Assembly: GCA_046760445.1 (NCBI GenBank)
Contig: JBHIEE010000047.1
Coordinates: 1-19,528, forward strand
Length of the DNA stretch: 19,528 nucleotides
Direction of reading: 5' to 3'
Source of the DNA: JBHIEE01 sp046760445
GTDB taxonomy: Bacteria; Acidobacteriota; Aminicenantia; JdFR-78
Part shown: piece by piece, positions 1 to 7,246 of the stretch
How the letters are laid out: each line of letters starts with the position of its first letter
Numbering within the stretch: the first letter of the stretch is position 1
The notes under the pieces: generated by a model
What the model saw: the letters and a program-made list of their open reading frames with translations, nothing else
Told to the model about the DNA's origin: nothing
Databases searched by the model: none
Made by a program: the position numbers and the translations under genes

Positions 1-2
1 TG

Positions 3-446
3 CCTGAAGCTGAAATTGGAGCTTTTGGGGTAAATACTATTATTTTCTTTGTTATTTTCTTTCTGTTAGGATTTTTCTTGTTTGCTACTTTATTTGCTGC
101 AGTAGGAGCAGTAACTAATTCTGATCATGAAGCCCAGCAATTAGCTGCTCCTATCACTTATATCTTAATTATTCCATTTATCCTTGCTTTCCTTACTGCC
201 CAAAATCCTAATGGTTTGATTTCTACTATACTTTCTTTTGTCCCTTTCTTCACCCCAACTGTTATGTTTATGCGAATCAACATCACCTCTCCTCCTCTTT
301 ATCAAATTTTAGCCTCAATATTACTTTTAATAATCACCATAATGTTTATTATTTGGGTAACAGCCAAAATTTTCCGGGTTGGAATCTTAATGTATGGCAA
401 AAGACCTTCTCTCAAAGAAATAGTAAAATGGATTAAATATAGATAA
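3..446 (+). CDS. ABC-2 type transporter permease, C-terminal part
   Basis: The reading frame is open from base 3 to the TAA at 444-446, giving 147 residues with no start inside the window; the gene begins upstream. The product is the last part of a membrane permease of the ABC-2 family (NatB/YhaP-like), which exports a substrate, often sodium or a small toxic compound, together with an ATPase. The sequence shows a strongly hydrophobic protein with three or four membrane segments. It carries the family hallmark in which an FLFATLFAAVGA helix is followed by SDHEAQQLAAP and a further hydrophobic helix, then a PFFTPTVMFMRI stretch. A TTG at 78 could be read as a start, but homology continues upstream of it, so it is internal. 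Substrate unknown. The ATPase subunit would be expected upstream, outside the window. Confidence 0.82.
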   Translation, partial: PEAEIGAFGVNTIIFFVIFFLLGFFLFATLFAAVGAVTNSDHEAQQLAAPITYILIIPFILAFLTAQNPNGLISTILSFVPFFTPTVMFMRINITSPPLYQILASILLLIITIMFIIWVTAKIFRVGILMYGKRPSLKEIVKWIKYR

Positions 447-582
447 AATCCCAAATCCAAATACTACCAAACCCCAAACAAATCCCAATTTCCAAATCTC
501 AAAACTTTTGTAATATTAGAATTAAAAATTGAACGAGTTATGGTAGTAACATTTAGCATGTGATTTGTAGCCCACTCAGTTC
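447..582. repeat. Noncoding word-repeat sequence between permease gene and recO
   Basis: This gap between converging genes holds no gene. Bases 447-510 are built from short variants of CAAATCC/CCAAATC (for example CCCAAATCCAAAT and CCCAATTTCCAAATCTC). They resemble the left arm of the larger elements at 8201-8460 and 17898-18120. No matching right arm is obvious here, so it may be a partial copy. The right edge (577-604) is a perfect 14-bp tandem duplication that runs into recO. Confidence 0.5.
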
Positions 583-1332
583 TCAATTCTCAGTTCTCAA
601 TTCTTCCAAATATTGGAGTGTTTTTGGGATTCTTTCCAGATGATAGATAATTATTTGCTGGAAATTTTGAGCAATAGATTTCAACTGTTCCTTTGAAAGG
701 CTAATATTTTCTGTTTTTTGAGGAGGATTTTTTAACGCCCAGTTTAAAAACAACCTCATTGATGAAGCTAACTGATGCTTTTTTATTTGAGCACACTCAT
801 CACAATAAATGCCGTCCTTTTTAGGAGAAAGCCAGGCGATTTGAGGCCACTTTTTCTTGCATTTGAGACATTGAGAAAAATCGGGTAATATTCCATAGAT
901 TTTTAAAAGCCACATTTCAAAATATCGAGCGACTAAAGAGACATCTTTCCTCTCTTTAATTGTTCTTAAAACACTCTCCAGAAGTCGAAAAGAAAGGTCC
1001 TCTTTTGCTTTTAAAGGAAGAAACTCTTCAGTTAACTCACTAAAATAAGAAAAATGGAAAGCAACTTTTAAATCTTTCTGAATGTCAAAGTAAGATTCCA
1101 ATAAATCACAGCCCTGAATAGTTACTAATTCCTTAGTTTCTTTTTCATAATAAATTACTTTTACTGAGGATAAAGGCTCCAGACTGCTTCCAAATCTATT
1201 GCCAAATTTTCTCGCACCTTTGGCAATTCCTTTAATTATTCCTTTATCTTTAGTAAAAAAAGTAACAATTTTATCTTGGTCATTAACATTAAAGCTTTTT
1301 AAAATAATTGCCTCAGAAGTAGAAATACCCAC
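583..1332 (-). CDS. recO: DNA repair protein RecO
   Basis: RecO anneals complementary single strands and, with RecR, helps load RecA during RecF-pathway recombination and gap repair. The 249 residues match the family length. The N-terminal part (about 1-80) has the OB-fold start typical of RecO (SEAIILKSFNVNDQDKIVTF, then KGARK). The C-terminal helical part carries a zinc-finger set of two CxxC pairs, Cys155/Cys158 and Cys177/Cys180. The start is GTG at 1332-1330; no ATG fits. It lies three bases after the mgtE stop, so the two are translationally coupled; no clear Shine-Dalgarno site is present. The last residues (LRTEN) and the stop are encoded by a 14-bp tandem repeat, so the C-terminus may have been remodelled by that duplication. 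Confidence 0.93.
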   Translation of the reverse strand: MGISTSEAIILKSFNVNDQDKIVTFFTKDKGIIKGIAKGARKFGNRFGSSLEPLSSVKVIYYEKETKELVTIQGCDLLESYFDIQKDLKVAFHFSYFSELTEEFLPLKAKEDLSFRLLESVLRTIKERKDVSLVARYFEMWLLKIYGILPDFSQCLKCKKKWPQIAWLSPKKDGIYCDECAQIKKHQLASSMRLFLNWALKNPPQKTENISLSKEQLKSIAQNFQQIIIYHLERIPKTLQYLEELRTEN

Positions 1333-1335
1333 TTT

Positions 1336-2697
1336 TTATTTGAGATAATGAAGAAACAGGGTGCCTAATCCAAGAAAAGATAAAATCCCAAGGGTGTCGG
1401 TACACATAGTAAGAAGATTAACCGATCCCAGAGCTGGATCTAAATGAATAAATTTTAAAAATAGAGGAATTAATGTTCCGAGGAGACCAGCGAGAAACAG
1501 GTTTATAATTATCGCTGCACCCAGGATCAGGCCTAAAATAGGTTTTCCCACAAGAAGATAAGAAATAAAGCCTATCACACTTCCAATCGCAATACCATTT
1601 CCAATACCAACCGCAATTTCTTTAAATAAAGCTTTTCGGGCAGTATACCAATTTACTTGACCCAGGGTAATCTCTCTGACCATAAGAGCAATGGTCTGAT
1701 TACCAGCAATCCCTCCCAGAGCAGCCACTAAAGGCATAAAAACAGCTAAAACAACAGCCTCTTTAATAGTTGCTCGAAAAAAATTAACCACAAAAGGAGC
1801 TAAAGAAGCTGTCAGTAAGCTCAAATAAAGAAAAGGAAGCCGTTTTTTGATAGATTTAAAGGGTGAGTATTGGATTCGATCACTCTCATCCATCCCAGCC
1901 ATTCGATAAATATCCTCGGTTGCTTCTTGATTGATAACATCAATCACATCATCCACAGTGACCACTCCAACCAACTCATTTTCTTTATCTACTACTGGAA
2001 TGGCTACTAAATTGTAATCAGCCACCTGTCGGGCAACTTCCTCCTGGTCAGTATCGGTTTGAACTCGAATTACATCAGTCGACATGATTTTCTTTAAAGG
2101 AGTATTAGGAGGAACCAACAGCAATTGCCTGAGAGAAACCACTCCTTCCAGATGATTCTCTTCATCGACCACATATAAATAAAAAGCAGATTCTACATCT
2201 CCTGCTAATTGAAGCGCGGTAATCGCATCACCCACGGTGGTATTTTTTTCAAGAGCATAGAATTCAGTAGACATAATTCGGCCAGCTGTTTTTTCTTCAT
2301 AATGAAGCAATTCTTGAAGGTCTTCTGATTCCTTGTCCCGCATTAATTCCAAAATTATATTCTGACTTTCCTCTGGTAGAAATGAAATTATCCGAGCCGC
2401 GTCATCTGGTGAAATTTCTTGTAATAAACCAGCCACATCCTTTACATCCATTTCTTTAAGCAGCTGACCAGCATCTTCGGGTTCTAATTCACTTAATACC
2501 TCGGCGGTTTTAACTTTATCTCTTTCATAAAGAACTTCAATTAGGATTTTTCTTTCTTTGCGAAATAAGTGAGAGAGGAGGGTGGCAATATCTGCTGGAT
2601 GGAAATTCTTAGCGAGATTCCACAGCCGACTATATGCACTGGCATAAATAAACTTCCGGACTGATTTGATTGCTATTTCTAAGGCTTTCTCTTTCAT
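1336..2697 (-). CDS. mgtE: Magnesium transporter MgtE
   Basis: MgtE is a dimeric inner-membrane Mg2+ channel gated by cytosolic Mg2+. All three parts are visible in the 453 residues: a helical MgtE-N domain (about 30-135, DAGQLLKEMD-type repeats), a CBS pair (about 140-262) with the STEFYALEKNTTVGDA and STDVIRVQTDTDQEEVA starts, and a five-helix membrane domain (about 285-453). The membrane signature PLVAALGGIAGNQT is at 322-335. The pore aspartate corresponds to Asp434 in LTMCTDTLG. The length agrees with characterised MgtE proteins. The start is ATG at 2697, preceded by only a weak purine run. It is the first gene of an mgtE-recO operon. An 11-bp direct repeat lies 26-53 bases upstream. Confidence 0.96.
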   Translation of the reverse strand: MKEKALEIAIKSVRKFIYASAYSRLWNLAKNFHPADIATLLSHLFRKERKILIEVLYERDKVKTAEVLSELEPEDAGQLLKEMDVKDVAGLLQEISPDDAARIISFLPEESQNIILELMRDKESEDLQELLHYEEKTAGRIMSTEFYALEKNTTVGDAITALQLAGDVESAFYLYVVDEENHLEGVVSLRQLLLVPPNTPLKKIMSTDVIRVQTDTDQEEVARQVADYNLVAIPVVDKENELVGVVTVDDVIDVINQEATEDIYRMAGMDESDRIQYSPFKSIKKRLPFLYLSLLTASLAPFVVNFFRATIKEAVVLAVFMPLVAALGGIAGNQTIALMVREITLGQVNWYTARKALFKEIAVGIGNGIAIGSVIGFISYLLVGKPILGLILGAAIIINLFLAGLLGTLIPLFLKFIHLDPALGSVNLLTMCTDTLGILSFLGLGTLFLHYLK

Positions 2698-2722
2698 TCT
2701 TATTCTTTATCAAGCAAAATTC

Positions 2723-2750
2723 TGAGAGTAAAAACTAATTGAGAGTAAAA
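2723..2750 (-). promoter_or_regulatory. 11-bp direct repeat upstream of mgtE
   Basis: On the + strand TGAGAGTAAAA occurs at 2723-2733 and again at 2740-2750 (17-bp period); read in the mgtE direction it is TTTTACTCTCA twice. It sits in the short gap before mgtE and could be an operator or part of the leader. No protein can be assigned, and no convincing sigma70 promoter was found beside it. Confidence 0.3.
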
Positions 2751-2771
2751 GATAACATAAAATATTTTAAA

Positions 2772-3017
2772 TTAAAACCTTTTAGAGTGGTAAATATATT
2801 TATTCGTTTCAGAGGCAATTATTCCGCTTAATCCAACCAATCCAATTAAATTAGGGAGAGCCATTAATCCATTCATCAAATCTGCCACTGTCCAGACTGT
2901 TTTTAACTTTAAAACTGTTCCAATAACAACAAAAATAACAAAGATTATCCGATAAGGTCTTACTGATTTTTCTCCATATAACACCAACCAGTATAGTAGA
3001 GCAAGTAAAAAATATTA
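2772..3017 (-). pseudogene. C-terminal remnant of an AGCS sodium:alanine symporter
   Basis: The frame is open from just after an in-frame TAA at 3017-3015 down to the stop at 2774-2772, about 80 codons. The text YGEKSVRPYRIIFVIFV, then WTVADLMNGLMALPNLIGL, then LLSGIIASET-like wording is the recognisable last 75 or so residues of the AGCS (alanine or glycine:cation symporter) family, whose full proteins are about 450 residues with some ten helices. The rest is missing: upstream of the TAA there is only about 100 bases before ntrX, with no related sequence noticed. A TTG at 2987 could in principle start a 71-residue peptide, but a functional carrier is impossible. It is best read as the relic of a deleted or rearranged transporter gene. 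Confidence 0.72.
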
Positions 3018-3121
3018 AACTAAATGAGTAATATCGTCTTGCTCATCTGAGTCTTCTTTCCTTTTTATTAAAGAGAAATGGTTTAAATTTAGAAGGATAT
3101 TAACAGTTTAAACTGAGGCTT

Positions 3122-4483
3122 TTATCTTTTTAATTCAATTCCAAAAGCTTTAATTTTCTTATATAAATTGCTTCTTTCTATCTGAAGCTGATGAGCAGTT
3201 TTAGTTATATTCCAGTTATTTTCCCATAGTTTTCTTTGAATAAATTCCTTTTCAAAAGCCTCTTTTGCTTCTTGGAAGCTCCGATATTGTTTTACCCGGA
3301 AACTTTCTTCAGGTTGAGGAGAAATAATAGATAGCGGCAAATCAGAGACTTTTATTTCCTCGTCCTGAACCATAATGATCAATCTCTCAATCATATTTTT
3401 CAATTCTCTAACATTTCCAGGCCAGTAGTAATCAGTCAAAACCTCCATTGCCTTAGGAGTTATTACTTTAAGCTTCTTTCTATATTCAACTGAAAAGTAT
3501 TTCAAAAAATAATTTACTAATAAGGGTATATCTTCTTTTCTTTCCCGAAGAGGAGGAATACGAAAGGGAATGACATTTAGTCTGAAAAAAAGGTCTTCCC
3601 TGAATCTGCCTGCATTGATTTCTTTCCTTAAATCCTTGTTAGTCGCAGCAATTATTCTAGCATCAATAGAAATTGACTCTGTGCTTCCCAGAGGTTCAAA
3701 CTTTTGTTCCTCAATCACCCTTAACAACTTTGCTTGAATTCTTAAGCTCATATCTCCTATTTCATCAAGGAATAGTGTTCCACCATCTGCTAAGAACAAT
3801 TTGCCTTTTTTATCTTTGAAAGCATTAGTAAAAGCACCTTTAACATAACCAAACAGCTCGCTTTCAATCAAGTCATCTGGAATCGCGGCACAATTAATTT
3901 CCATAAATCTTTTTTCTTTTCTTAAACTTTGCTCGTGAATTAACCGGGCAACTAATTCTTTTCCTGTTCCATTTTCTCCATAAATTAACACCCGACCATT
4001 GGTCGGAGCAGCTATTCTTATCTCTTCTCTTAATTTCTTAATAGGAGGACTTTCCCCAATTAAAACATATCTTGACTTTATTTTTTCTTTAAGCTGAATA
4101 TTTTCTTCTTCTAATTTTTTATGTTTAAGAGCATTCTTGACAGTAAGGTGAACTTTTTCTAAGGAGAGAGGTTTCTCTAAAAAATCATATGCTCCTAATT
4201 TTGTCGACCGGACAGCAGTCTCAATTGTTCCATGGCCCGAAATCATTACCACCACAATATTTTCGCCATTCTCCTTGATCTTTTTCAAAATCTCAATCCC
4301 ATCCTGTCCAGGAAGCCAGATATCAAGGAGAACCAAATCATAATTTTCTCTTCTCAATAAATCAAGGCCCTCTTCTCCATTTTCTACTGCCTTAACATAA
4401 TAACCCTCGTCTTCTAAAATACCACTAAGAGAAGTTCTTACTCCAATTTCGTCGTCAATTATTAAAATTTTATCTTTATTCAT
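3122..4483 (-). CDS. ntrX: Sigma54-dependent response regulator, NtrX/NtrC type
   Basis: This DNA-binding activator is controlled by phosphorylation. The 453 residues show a receiver domain (1-120: Asp10/Asp11, phospho-acceptor Asp54, Ser82, Lys104). The AAA+ sigma54-activating domain (about 139-375) has Walker A GENGTGKE at 169-176, Walker B TLFLDEIGD at 236-244 and the FREDLFFRLN arginine-finger region at 294-303. A Fis-type helix-turn-helix lies at about 405-450 (WNITKTAHQLQIERSNLYKKIK). The sigma54-contact loop reads GAFTNA (216-221) rather than GAFTGA. The start ATG at 4483 overlaps the ntrY stop in ATGA, so kinase and regulator are translated as a coupled pair. Pairing with an NtrY-like kinase makes NtrX the closest name; NtrC-family is certain, target genes are unknown. 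Confidence 0.9.
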   Translation of the reverse strand: MNKDKILIIDDEIGVRTSLSGILEDEGYYVKAVENGEEGLDLLRRENYDLVLLDIWLPGQDGIEILKKIKENGENIVVVMISGHGTIETAVRSTKLGAYDFLEKPLSLEKVHLTVKNALKHKKLEEENIQLKEKIKSRYVLIGESPPIKKLREEIRIAAPTNGRVLIYGENGTGKELVARLIHEQSLRKEKRFMEINCAAIPDDLIESELFGYVKGAFTNAFKDKKGKLFLADGGTLFLDEIGDMSLRIQAKLLRVIEEQKFEPLGSTESISIDARIIAATNKDLRKEINAGRFREDLFFRLNVIPFRIPPLRERKEDIPLLVNYFLKYFSVEYRKKLKVITPKAMEVLTDYYWPGNVRELKNMIERLIIMVQDEEIKVSDLPLSIISPQPEESFRVKQYRSFQEAKEAFEKEFIQRKLWENNWNITKTAHQLQIERSNLYKKIKAFGIELKR

Positions 4484-6645
4484 GCTGGAATCTGAATAAT
4501 AAATTTCGCTCCCTGAGGAATATTTTCCTCAACTTTAATTGAGCCATTATGTTCACTCACTATCTGACTGACAATGGTCAGTCCAAGTCCACTTCCTCTT
4601 CTTTTAGTTGAAAAATAAGGGAGGAATAGTTTTTGCTTATCTTCCTTGGATATACCAGGTCCGGCATCTGAAATCTCGATTTTGACTGATTTAAGTTCTC
4701 GGTCATAAGAGGTAACCACCATAATTTTCCCTTTTTTGTCCATCGCATCAATTGCATTGTCAAAGAGATTGACAAAAACTCTTCTCATTTGTTCTGAATC
4801 AACATAAATTGGTGAGGGTACTTCAGTTGAAAAGAGCTCTTCAAATTCAATATTTTTAAATATTCCTCTGAAAAGAGAAACTGTTTGATCAATGATTTGA
4901 TGTAAATCAGAAGGTTCAGGGTTAATCGCCGGCAGCCGAGCAAAATTAGAGAATTCATCTACTAAACCTTTAATAGTTCTTGATTCTTGAATTATTGTTT
5001 TAGCTCCTTCTTCAATAATCTTTTGGTTGTCAATCCCTTTTCGATTTAAGTGCTTGATAATTCTCTCTGCTGAAAGCTGAATAGGAGTTAGAGGATTCTT
5101 TATTTCGTGAGCAACTCTCTGAGCTACTTCCTTCCAAGCAGCGATTTTTTGGGCTTTTATTATCTGAGTAACATTATCCAAAGCAACAATCATCCCTAAA
5201 AACTTATTATTTGCATCTCGAAATGGAGTAACTGTTAATGCCAGAGTGATAGCTTTGTCGTTAAATTTTAAATTAATTTCTTTTTCAGTAATCTTGAATT
5301 TACTTTTCATCGCTTTATCAAGAGTGCTTAAAATTTCAGGATAGGAAGAAGTATTCAATAATACTCTGTAATTTTTACCGACTGGATTATTATCTCCCAA
5401 TCCTAACATATTTATTGCTGCCGGATTAATAGTAGAAATGATTCCCCGGGCATCAAGAGTAATTACTCCTGTTGAAACATTATTCAGCACTGTTTCAAAG
5501 TATCTTTTTCTTCTTCCTAACTCTTCGGTTTTTTGAGCAATATCCTGATGGCTTTGTTTAAGGTCGAAAACCATTTGATTGAAGGAGTCAATCAATATTC
5601 CCAATTCATCAGAAGCAGGATCTTCAATTCTGACATCTAAATTTCCCCTTGATACTTCCTTGGTCGCTTGAGCCAATTTTTCTATAGGAACAGTAATACC
5701 CTTGGCTAAATGAAATCCAATCCAGCTGGCTGTGAAAATAATTAATAAGGTGATAAATAAAAAGATCAGTAAATAAGAGGTTTTTATTGGATCTTTTAAA
5801 ACTTTCAGGGATTTATATTTTTGAATATAGGATGAAATTTTATTAATACTTTCATAATAATTTTGCGGAAGAAACTTACCAGTGACGATTAAAATTTTTC
5901 CTACTCCTGGTGCTTGAAAAGAAATTCCCCGTCTAATCATTTCTCCCTTACCCATTGGTTCAATTCTCTTGAAATTTTCCCCGAGAAGGGCTCTCTTAAC
6001 TATATTTTTTTGTAAATCACGATAATCCTGAAGAGGAAGATTTGGATTGAGAAAAGTAACAAGTTCTTTTTCTCCAATATAAATGCTAATCAAATCTAGG
6101 CGATATTCTTTAATCTTTTCTCTTAAAAAATCCAACAAAGCTTGAGTATTTTCTGGGGAAATATAATTTCTTTTCCTTATTTCAATCCCTAATTGTTTGG
6201 CATAATGATAAGTCATTGCTTCTTTATCTGAGTAGAAACCCTCAGTTACCTGTTGAGTATCGGTTAATATCTGGTCTATCGGAGTCTTAAACCAGTGTTC
6301 AATACTTCTACTTATCAGATCACTGGCAAAAAAGAACAATAAAAGAGTAGGAATTAGAGATAGAGCGATGAAGAAAAGGACTAACTTGGTTTTAAAATGC
6401 GAACCGATTACTTTCTTTTTCCTCTCCAGATATAGTTTAGTTAAATTTCTCCCCAGAACAAAAAGAAGAATGAGAAAAAGAAGGAAAACAATATTCCATA
6501 AAATCCAGAGAAGAACTCTTGAAATATACGCCGGAGAAAACTCCTGAGATTTAGTTATCGCAAATTCTATACCAAAAAATAAAACGACAAGAAGAATAAT
6601 AGAAGTTATTATTATTCTATTTACTCTTTTTGTAGGTACAGCCAT
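4480..6645 (-). CDS. ntrY: NtrY-like membrane sensor histidine kinase
   Basis: This is the inner-membrane sensor kinase that should phosphorylate the adjacent NtrX-like regulator. Domain order in 721 residues: hydrophobic segments at about 11-30, 44-66 and 86-108; an extracytoplasmic region of about 180 residues; a further membrane helix at about 288-314; HAMP (about 312-365); PAS (about 383-490, ETVLNNVSTGVITLD start); HisKA with phospho-acceptor His513 in VAHEIKNPLTP; HATPase with N-box VNLFDNAIDAM (624-634), G1 DAGPG (660-664), F-box FLPYFSTK and G2 GSGLGL (684-689). All catalytic boxes are intact. The arrangement of three N-terminal helices plus a periplasmic loop matches NtrY. It follows the DUF4390 gene by 12 bp and overlaps ntrX by 4 bp. 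The ligand is unknown; the nitrogen role of classical NtrY is not proven here. Confidence 0.9.
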   Translation of the reverse strand: MAVPTKRVNRIIITSIILLVVLFFGIEFAITKSQEFSPAYISRVLLWILWNIVFLLFLILLFVLGRNLTKLYLERKKKVIGSHFKTKLVLFFIALSLIPTLLLFFFASDLISRSIEHWFKTPIDQILTDTQQVTEGFYSDKEAMTYHYAKQLGIEIRKRNYISPENTQALLDFLREKIKEYRLDLISIYIGEKELVTFLNPNLPLQDYRDLQKNIVKRALLGENFKRIEPMGKGEMIRRGISFQAPGVGKILIVTGKFLPQNYYESINKISSYIQKYKSLKVLKDPIKTSYLLIFLFITLLIIFTASWIGFHLAKGITVPIEKLAQATKEVSRGNLDVRIEDPASDELGILIDSFNQMVFDLKQSHQDIAQKTEELGRRKRYFETVLNNVSTGVITLDARGIISTINPAAINMLGLGDNNPVGKNYRVLLNTSSYPEILSTLDKAMKSKFKITEKEINLKFNDKAITLALTVTPFRDANNKFLGMIVALDNVTQIIKAQKIAAWKEVAQRVAHEIKNPLTPIQLSAERIIKHLNRKGIDNQKIIEEGAKTIIQESRTIKGLVDEFSNFARLPAINPEPSDLHQIIDQTVSLFRGIFKNIEFEELFSTEVPSPIYVDSEQMRRVFVNLFDNAIDAMDKKGKIMVVTSYDRELKSVKIEISDAGPGISKEDKQKLFLPYFSTKRRGSGLGLTIVSQIVSEHNGSIKVEENIPQGAKFIIQIPA

Positions 6646-6657
6646 ACTGAATTTATT

Positions 6658-7182
6658 TTATAACGAAAAATTTTTTTTAGAATGAATTTTATATCTATTA
6701 GGAATAATCTTTAACAAATATCGAGAAAAAAGAATTCCTTCTATTTCAACCAGATATTTGGTTCCCTGAGAAAGAATTTCAGAGGGACAAATTTTAATTT
6801 CCTCAAATTCTCTTATCCATGTGTCCATTTCCTCCGTACTATCTGTCTCTAAGGAAGCAATTTGAGAACCATTTATTTTTTTAGTGAGTTTATATTGTTT
6901 GGTAATTGGATCATATGTTACATGGGAAATAAGAACTTTATCAACTATCTTCTTATCAAACCATAGTTTCTTTGTTTTAATGAGTCGTATTTTAAAGGTA
7001 AAAGTTGTTTCTAAGCCACTATTAATTGACTCTATTACTTGCTGAGGAAAGTCTTCCTCGATAGAAAAAGAAATATATAAATGCTCATCTTTAGAAAAGA
7101 TGTCTATATTAGATATATTAACAGAGAAAAGTAAATTTGAAATAAAAGATATTAAAAAAAGCCAGAACAAACATTTTTTCAT
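6658..7182 (-). CDS. Secreted DUF4390 protein
   Basis: This is a 174-residue protein with an N-terminal signal peptide (MKKC, then a hydrophobic run FWLFLISFISNLLFS to about residue 20), so it acts outside the cytoplasmic membrane. The remainder fits the DUF4390 family: DIFSKDEHLYISFSI, a YDPITKQYKL strand and a C-terminal YLVEIEGILFSRYLLKIIP segment. DUF4390 genes are known to lie next to ntrY-type kinases in several Gram-negative groups; here it is 12 bp ahead of ntrY in the same operon. That placement suggests a link with the sensor's extracytoplasmic domain or with envelope status, but the molecular role is unknown. The ATG at 7182 lies only about 10 bases after a strong -10 box, so the mRNA is predicted to be almost leaderless, and there is no Shine-Dalgarno sequence. 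Confidence 0.78.
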   Translation of the reverse strand: MKKCLFWLFLISFISNLLFSVNISNIDIFSKDEHLYISFSIEEDFPQQVIESINSGLETTFTFKIRLIKTKKLWFDKKIVDKVLISHVTYDPITKQYKLTKKINGSQIASLETDSTEEMDTWIREFEEIKICPSEILSQGTKYLVEIEGILFSRYLLKIIPNRYKIHSKKNFSL

Positions 7183-7191
7183 TTTTGATGA

Positions 7192-7220
7192 ATTATAACA
7201 TAGGTATTTTCTTTATGCAA
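7192..7220 (-). promoter_or_regulatory. Sigma70-type promoter of the DUF4390-ntrY-ntrX operon
   Basis: On the minus strand TTGCAT (7220-7215) and TATAAT (7197-7192) are separated by exactly 17 bp. The expected start point is about 7185, three bases before the ATG at 7182. A run of seven C followed by six A (7228-7240, + strand) lies just upstream of the -35 box. The position between the rodZ stop and the DUF4390 start supports an independent operon. Confidence 0.7.
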
Positions 7221-7246
7221 ATTTGATCCCCCCCAAAAAAGTTGTT

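Noticed and set aside
4578..4775. Minus-strand 65-codon frame inside ntrY
   Set aside because: It lies in another frame of the kinase ATPase region, has no family resemblance and no start signal.
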